A stretch of 64,000 nt of DNA from NCBI GenBank assembly GCA_027382625.1, contig JAJKFJ010022478.1, positions 30,444 to 94,443 of the forward strand, written 5' to 3'. A program made the translations under genes and the position numbers. Each line of letters begins with the position of its first letter. Position 1 is the stretch's first letter. The notes below the pieces were generated by a model that saw only the letters and a list, made by a program, of their open reading frames with translations, ran no database searches and was not told where the DNA came from. Source of the DNA: Tetmemena sp. SeJ-2015. Lineage: Eukaryota > Ciliophora > Spirotrichea > Sporadotrichida > Oxytrichidae. Positions 60,701 through 64,000 of this stretch are shown piece after piece.

Positions 60701-63700
60701 GTTTGGCAACATGATGATTAATTCCACATACTAGCAAGAAGGTAAAATATTCATGGAGGCATAATTTATAAATTTAGTTATCTATATCAAATCCTAGTAC
60801 AGCATTTATGAAAATTATGAGGAATTTTATATCTGAAAATTAGTGGATAAACAAGTTAATTTATATATTCAATTATAATGGAATCAAAGAGTATCAGTTA
60901 AAGTGTGTTAAATTAAATTTATTATAACACCATTCGATTCATCATAGCACTTAAAGTAGTTTTTATTCTTTCAATTTTTGAATGGGAGCTCTAAGTAAAG
61001 AGTTATAAGTGACACGAATTTTCATAAAGTAGATATTTTGAGTTATAAAATATGCAAGTATCATATCTAAGCTGAGACGATGATCAAAGAAGAAACTCTT
61101 ATTCATTTTTATAAGCTATCGATCAATTTGAAGATTAATGTGTATATTTGTGATTTCAAATGCCATAGAGTTTCAGTTCCTCATTTAATATTTTAACTAT
61201 TCTCCTGTTACTTTTTATTTGATAGATAAAATTTTAAAGTGATAATTTTTAACAGGAAATGTAAAATTACAAGTTTGGGAATATTTCAATCATGAATATT
61301 TCAATTTTTGGCAGCAGAAAGACTCTCTTAGACAATTCATTTTTCTGTATTTCCTCTCATCTATTTTTAAGTAATATTTTATCTAAACATTACAGTTTCA
61401 TCAAGCACATTCAATAAACTAAATTTAATTACCACAAAAAAAGAAAAGACAAAAATTGATTTACAAGAAAAGACTTAGGGGACTAATCTCCGAATATAGT
61501 AGAGCTAATTGGAAGAGATGATATCTTTGAAGGTGCTACTTAATTTATCATATTCTAGGACAATCATATATCAGGCACTCAATATTTAAATATATGTATA
61601 TGCTATATTCCCCCACCTCAAGCTATGGAATCTTAATTTAGAGCTCAACAACTAGCTCTCTGACGGATGTTAAATAATAATTTTAATATACTTAAACAAG
61701 TCATTTATAGATGTATATAAAGGAAAAATATAAGAATCATAAAAAGTGAATTTAGAGAGGATAGCTATATTGGTAGATAATTTTAGTTGAATATGCATAT
61801 AAGATTGATAGTTTATAAAAATTCCAATCTAAATTTTCTTTGCTATCAAACAATTTGATTCAATAAATTTTTAAAATGATATCCTAACATCAAAAGATTT
61901 CTAGGTCTTGTTCATAACTTCAGCTTTGAAGGAAATCGCAGGTTAATCAGCTGTGCTTCCTTTTCTAACGAAGTAAACTTTGAGTTATAGAGCTTTAAAC
62001 TTCTGCACTTCCATTAGGATTCTCTGTCTCTAGGTTATTATTCGCAACACGTAAACATACTAGTTTTTCAATAGGATCCTAAATTTAATAATATTTCATT
62101 ATAAAAAATAATTAATAATAAAAATAAAAAGATTTTATAAAATGAATAACAATAAAGAATAGAGAATTTTAAATATCCCTTGAAGGCAAACGACTGATAA
62201 TTTTTTTATATTCACCTAAATATATATCATGATTCGGGAGGGGAGAAGAAAATGCACCTTCCCCATTTTTTATTGTCAAAATTTCTTGAAAAAATCGCAA
62301 TTTAGGCTGGAATCAACTCAAAATGTCAAAAATTTAACAGTTTTTGGGCTTTGATATTTCCTGAGGGTTAAATTTCATGATTTTAATTTTTAAGAAATAA
62401 TCTTTTTTTAAATTTATTTCATATGATTTTTTTCATTTTCTCAGGTGTTCTACTTCTTTTAAGGGATTACATTCCCTTCAACTCTATTGAGTCTATAATT
62501 CTATAGCAGGAATAAGCTATACACTTCATTTCCTAGAAAATTAATGCTTATTCAAAAACTGTTATATAAAATTGAGATTTTTCTCAAAAATATTATTAAA
62601 GAGCCCTTATTTTTATTTTATATCAGAATTAGCACTCAAATACTCCTTAAGATAAATTTTCTCAACTTTGAACTTAGCTTTATTGATTTTTTAAAAATAA
62701 ATATATAGAATGCAAAGTTGTAATAAGGTTGAGTGAATTTCAAATAACTAAAAATTATAAAAATGAAAGAATTAATTGATTCAAGGAGTATATTAGCCTA
62801 CATCATTTAGAAACTATAGATTTGTAGATGAATTATACTTTAAATGCTTTAAAATATATTTAGCCAAAATATGAAATCATGAAATCTGACCCTGAAGGAA
62901 ATTTTCAAAGGCCAAATTCTTTTTATTTTTTTGGCATTTTGAGCAAATTTTGGGATATATGGAAGATTATTTAGCAATTATGACAATAAAAGGGCGAAGT
63001 TGAACTTTCGTCCCTCCCCCATTATTTTTTTCATCAAGTGAGTAATCAAATTTAATCTAAAACTTGAAGTCTACTCAGTGAATTATATTACAGTTGATTA
63101 TATGATTGTTTTATATTTAATGGAGGGAACCTCCTGCAATTGATATGTGGTCAGTAGGTTGCATTTTCGCAGAGCTGTAAAGTTAGAATGTTGAAGATTT
63201 GGATTAGTCACCTCCATTTTGTCTCATCTGAATAAGTCTTAGCTTGACTGCAACTTCTTGGGTCTAACGCAGTTCTGTGTGTTGGATGTTGTTCTGATTT
63301 CGCATTCCAATACTTGGTTGTTGTAATTTGTCTGAATATTTTTGCTTCATTCTCCAACTTCCCCAGTTCTAAGTTCTAAGTGTAAGCTATTTCCTGCTCT
63401 TCTGGTCATGCTGTTACTTACATTCCTAATACCGGATTCATCAATAGATTGGAGATAATTTACTTACAAACAATGTCAGGTCGCTGTCGTCTTGGTCCAT
63501 TAAAATTTAAATGTCTTAATTATTTTAAAAAACAGACATATAATCAACTTCAGCAGGAATGTCATTTAGATTTATTTTTGACTACCTCCTTGATTTTAAG
63601 AATAATTCTAATAAGAATTTAATTTCTTTGAATATATAATTTTAATTATGAATATATTAAATCAAAATCACTTTTGTTAAAATCCTTCTTTAAAAGATTA

Positions 63701-64000
63701 CTATAAAAATAAGATATAAATTCCTTAATTTTGCATTATTAAATAATTTATTAAATGAATTATTGAATGGAATTATGAACTATCATATTTATATTTTGTA
63801 ATGTGTTTCCTTTGTCAAATATTAATAAAACTGCACAAACCTCTATTTATTATTAATTTTTTTCTTTGAAATTAATTAATTATTTATCTATCATTTGCTA
63901 GAATCTAACTTTCGAAAACATATTGACAATAAAGCCGGTTTTTCTTATTTCATCAAAAGAAAAGGAGCTAGTCATATAGAACTTGAACTTATAAATTAAA
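54750..64000 (+). CDS. Gene D: giant membrane protein paralogue, 5' part
   Basis: ATG 54750 opens a signal peptide (KKQTFLLVILGLL, with TAG as Gln). A Cys-rich block CDETCSTCNQVGECLACA lies at 55005-55060 and SNPLECEMCPPNSYAKI at 55996-56050. FSGNTFAPFQICRL (56351), FSKGLQHLISHINLEI (57262-57312, with a GTAAGT donor after it), GLDSHYSKLYDRSYF (58913-59004), NENDIDRYIFEAWKNTSF (59091-59207), NASFGNMMINSTYQQEG (60688-60740), NISIMNISIFGS (61280) and CQNLTFENILTI (63897) follow. The window ends within the beta-helix ectodomain. It is aligned there with about 16790 of gene B and 39680 of gene C. Several foreign islands and two palindromes lie between its blocks. Confidence 0.75.
55380..55686 (+). 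CDS. Foreign coding island in gene D 5' region
   Basis: A stretch near 55395-55466 reads FKFLMKFIIYEACIDQDE. After a break, a frame from about 55501 reads SVFSKITQLDEYREL and ends SLEVFDGKCIRAQES before TGA 55684-55686. It does not match genes B or C, and its TGA would end gene D if retained, so it should be removed from gene D or belong to another gene. The minus strand is also open (REWLNFPELQYIFHQ), so the strand call is tentative. Confidence 0.4.
58500..58880 (+). CDS. Foreign coding island in gene D, unidentified
   Basis: Coding-like stretches occur in two frames: EKMIAAKIVKCFMRKMEDY near 58505 and SFIKLRNLCQESPAILCLKF, then LADRIYLKWQLSRKP, near 58645-58780. It lies between the FNN-type block and the GLDSHYSKLYDRSYF exon and has no counterpart in gene C. 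Frame and family are unresolved. Confidence 0.3.
59005..59090 (+). other. Spliceosomal intron in gene D
   Basis: It starts GTAAGG and ends AATAG, in the same position and phase as the introns in B and C. Confidence 0.75.
59461..60180. mobile_element. 0.7-kb palindrome in gene D with mirrored ORF
   Basis: The arms, about 59461-59785 and 59860-60180, are inverted copies. Both arms, read toward the centre, encode a similar start: DKYLCEPNVIFINKLVAS on + from 59720 and DKYLCESNVIFINKLVVS on minus. Some differences between the arms are synonymous. It lies right after the NLALYG exon, next to the site where gene B has its AACCTT IES. Confidence 0.7.
60870..61140 (+). repeat. Protein-coding repeat R, copy 3, in gene D
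   Basis: It shares, in order, the TTGAAGTGTGT-like stretch, ACACCATTCGATTCA and ATGATCAAAGAAGAAACTC with the R copy at 28105-28450. Frames are damaged. It lies between the NASFGN and NISIMNIS blocks of gene D. Confidence 0.55.
62234..63022. repeat. Degenerate palindrome in gene D
   Basis: GGGAGGGGAGAAG...TTATTGTCAAAA at the left faces TATGACAATAAAAGGGCGAAG...CCCTCCCCC at the right, and internal patches such as GAAATTTTCAAAGG also pair loosely. It is AT-rich, without a coding frame. Confidence 0.5.
63121..63200 (+). pseudogene. Kinase subdomain IX fragment (CDK/MAPK type)
   Basis: The frame reads PPAIDMWSVGCIFAEL at 63130-63177, the helix F signature of CMGC-type kinases. The sequence before it keeps only WRE instead of a full activation segment, and the sequence after it runs QSQNVEDLDQSPPF before a TGA. 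The rest of the kinase is not visible within 200 bp. It is either one MDS of a fragmented kinase gene or a gene relic. GC-richer DNA continues to about 63500 with open frames on both strands. Confidence 0.55.

Noticed and set aside
1..64000. Euplotes-type code (UGA=Cys) or standard code
   Set aside because: Conserved blocks contain in-frame TAA/TAG at Gln positions (for example NILN-Q-IGS in A, B and C). Cys codons are TGC/TGT, and segments end at TGA.
1..64000. All gaps between blocks as spliceosomal introns
   Set aside because: Many gaps lack GT-AG ends but have exact direct repeats whose single retention restores the frame. Only some gaps have proper splice sites.
1..64000. Telomere-bearing nanochromosome ends or C4A4-type repeats
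   Set aside because: No such repeat runs were seen. Short C or G runs occur only in palindromes.

Overview
The window looks like germline (micronuclear, MIC) DNA of a hypotrich-type ciliate; I cannot fix the genus. It is very AT-rich. Reading frames make sense only if TAA and TAG are read as glutamine and TGA as the only stop. Coding stretches are cut into small blocks. Many breaks are bounded by short direct repeats (3-12 bp), and removing one repeat copy plus the intervening DNA restores the frame exactly. These are the pointer-flanked internal eliminated sequences (IESs) of spirotrich germline genomes. Ordinary GT-AG introns also occur.

The backbone is a head-to-tail array of four paralogues of one very large surface-protein gene, all on the + strand. 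Gene A (1-6234) has only its 3' part in the window. Gene B (about 10060-33100) looks decayed. Gene C runs from 35132 to about 52320. Gene D starts at 54750 and runs off the right edge. The order of parts is: signal peptide and Cys-rich start, a long extracellular region of beta-helix/PMP-like repeats, a Cys-rich EGF-like stretch, a multi-pass membrane domain, and a basic/acidic cytoplasmic tail. The paralogues align block by block, so IESs and introns can be compared between copies. Some IESs are shared by three copies with drifted pointers, and some occur in one copy only.

Between A and B lie the C-terminal half of a sedoheptulose-1,7-bisphosphatase (7528-8184) and pieces of two minus-strand genes (8457-8735, 8991-9240). 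Other gene pieces sit inside the array: a minus-strand protein kinase with non-canonical catalytic motifs (19634-20370), unidentified coding islands on both strands, and a second kinase scrap at 63121-63200.

Repeats are abundant: a 3.24 kb inverted-repeat transposon in gene A's tail, six large palindromes of about 0.6-1.4 kb, a GC-richer dispersed element called E1 here (three or four copies), and a dispersed protein-coding repeat called R here (three copies). Most lie in introns, IESs or between genes, as expected for DNA discarded when the somatic genome is made. Unlisted stretches between blocks are AT-rich with nothing I can support. I saw no rRNA, convincing tRNA, CRISPR array or telomere repeat.
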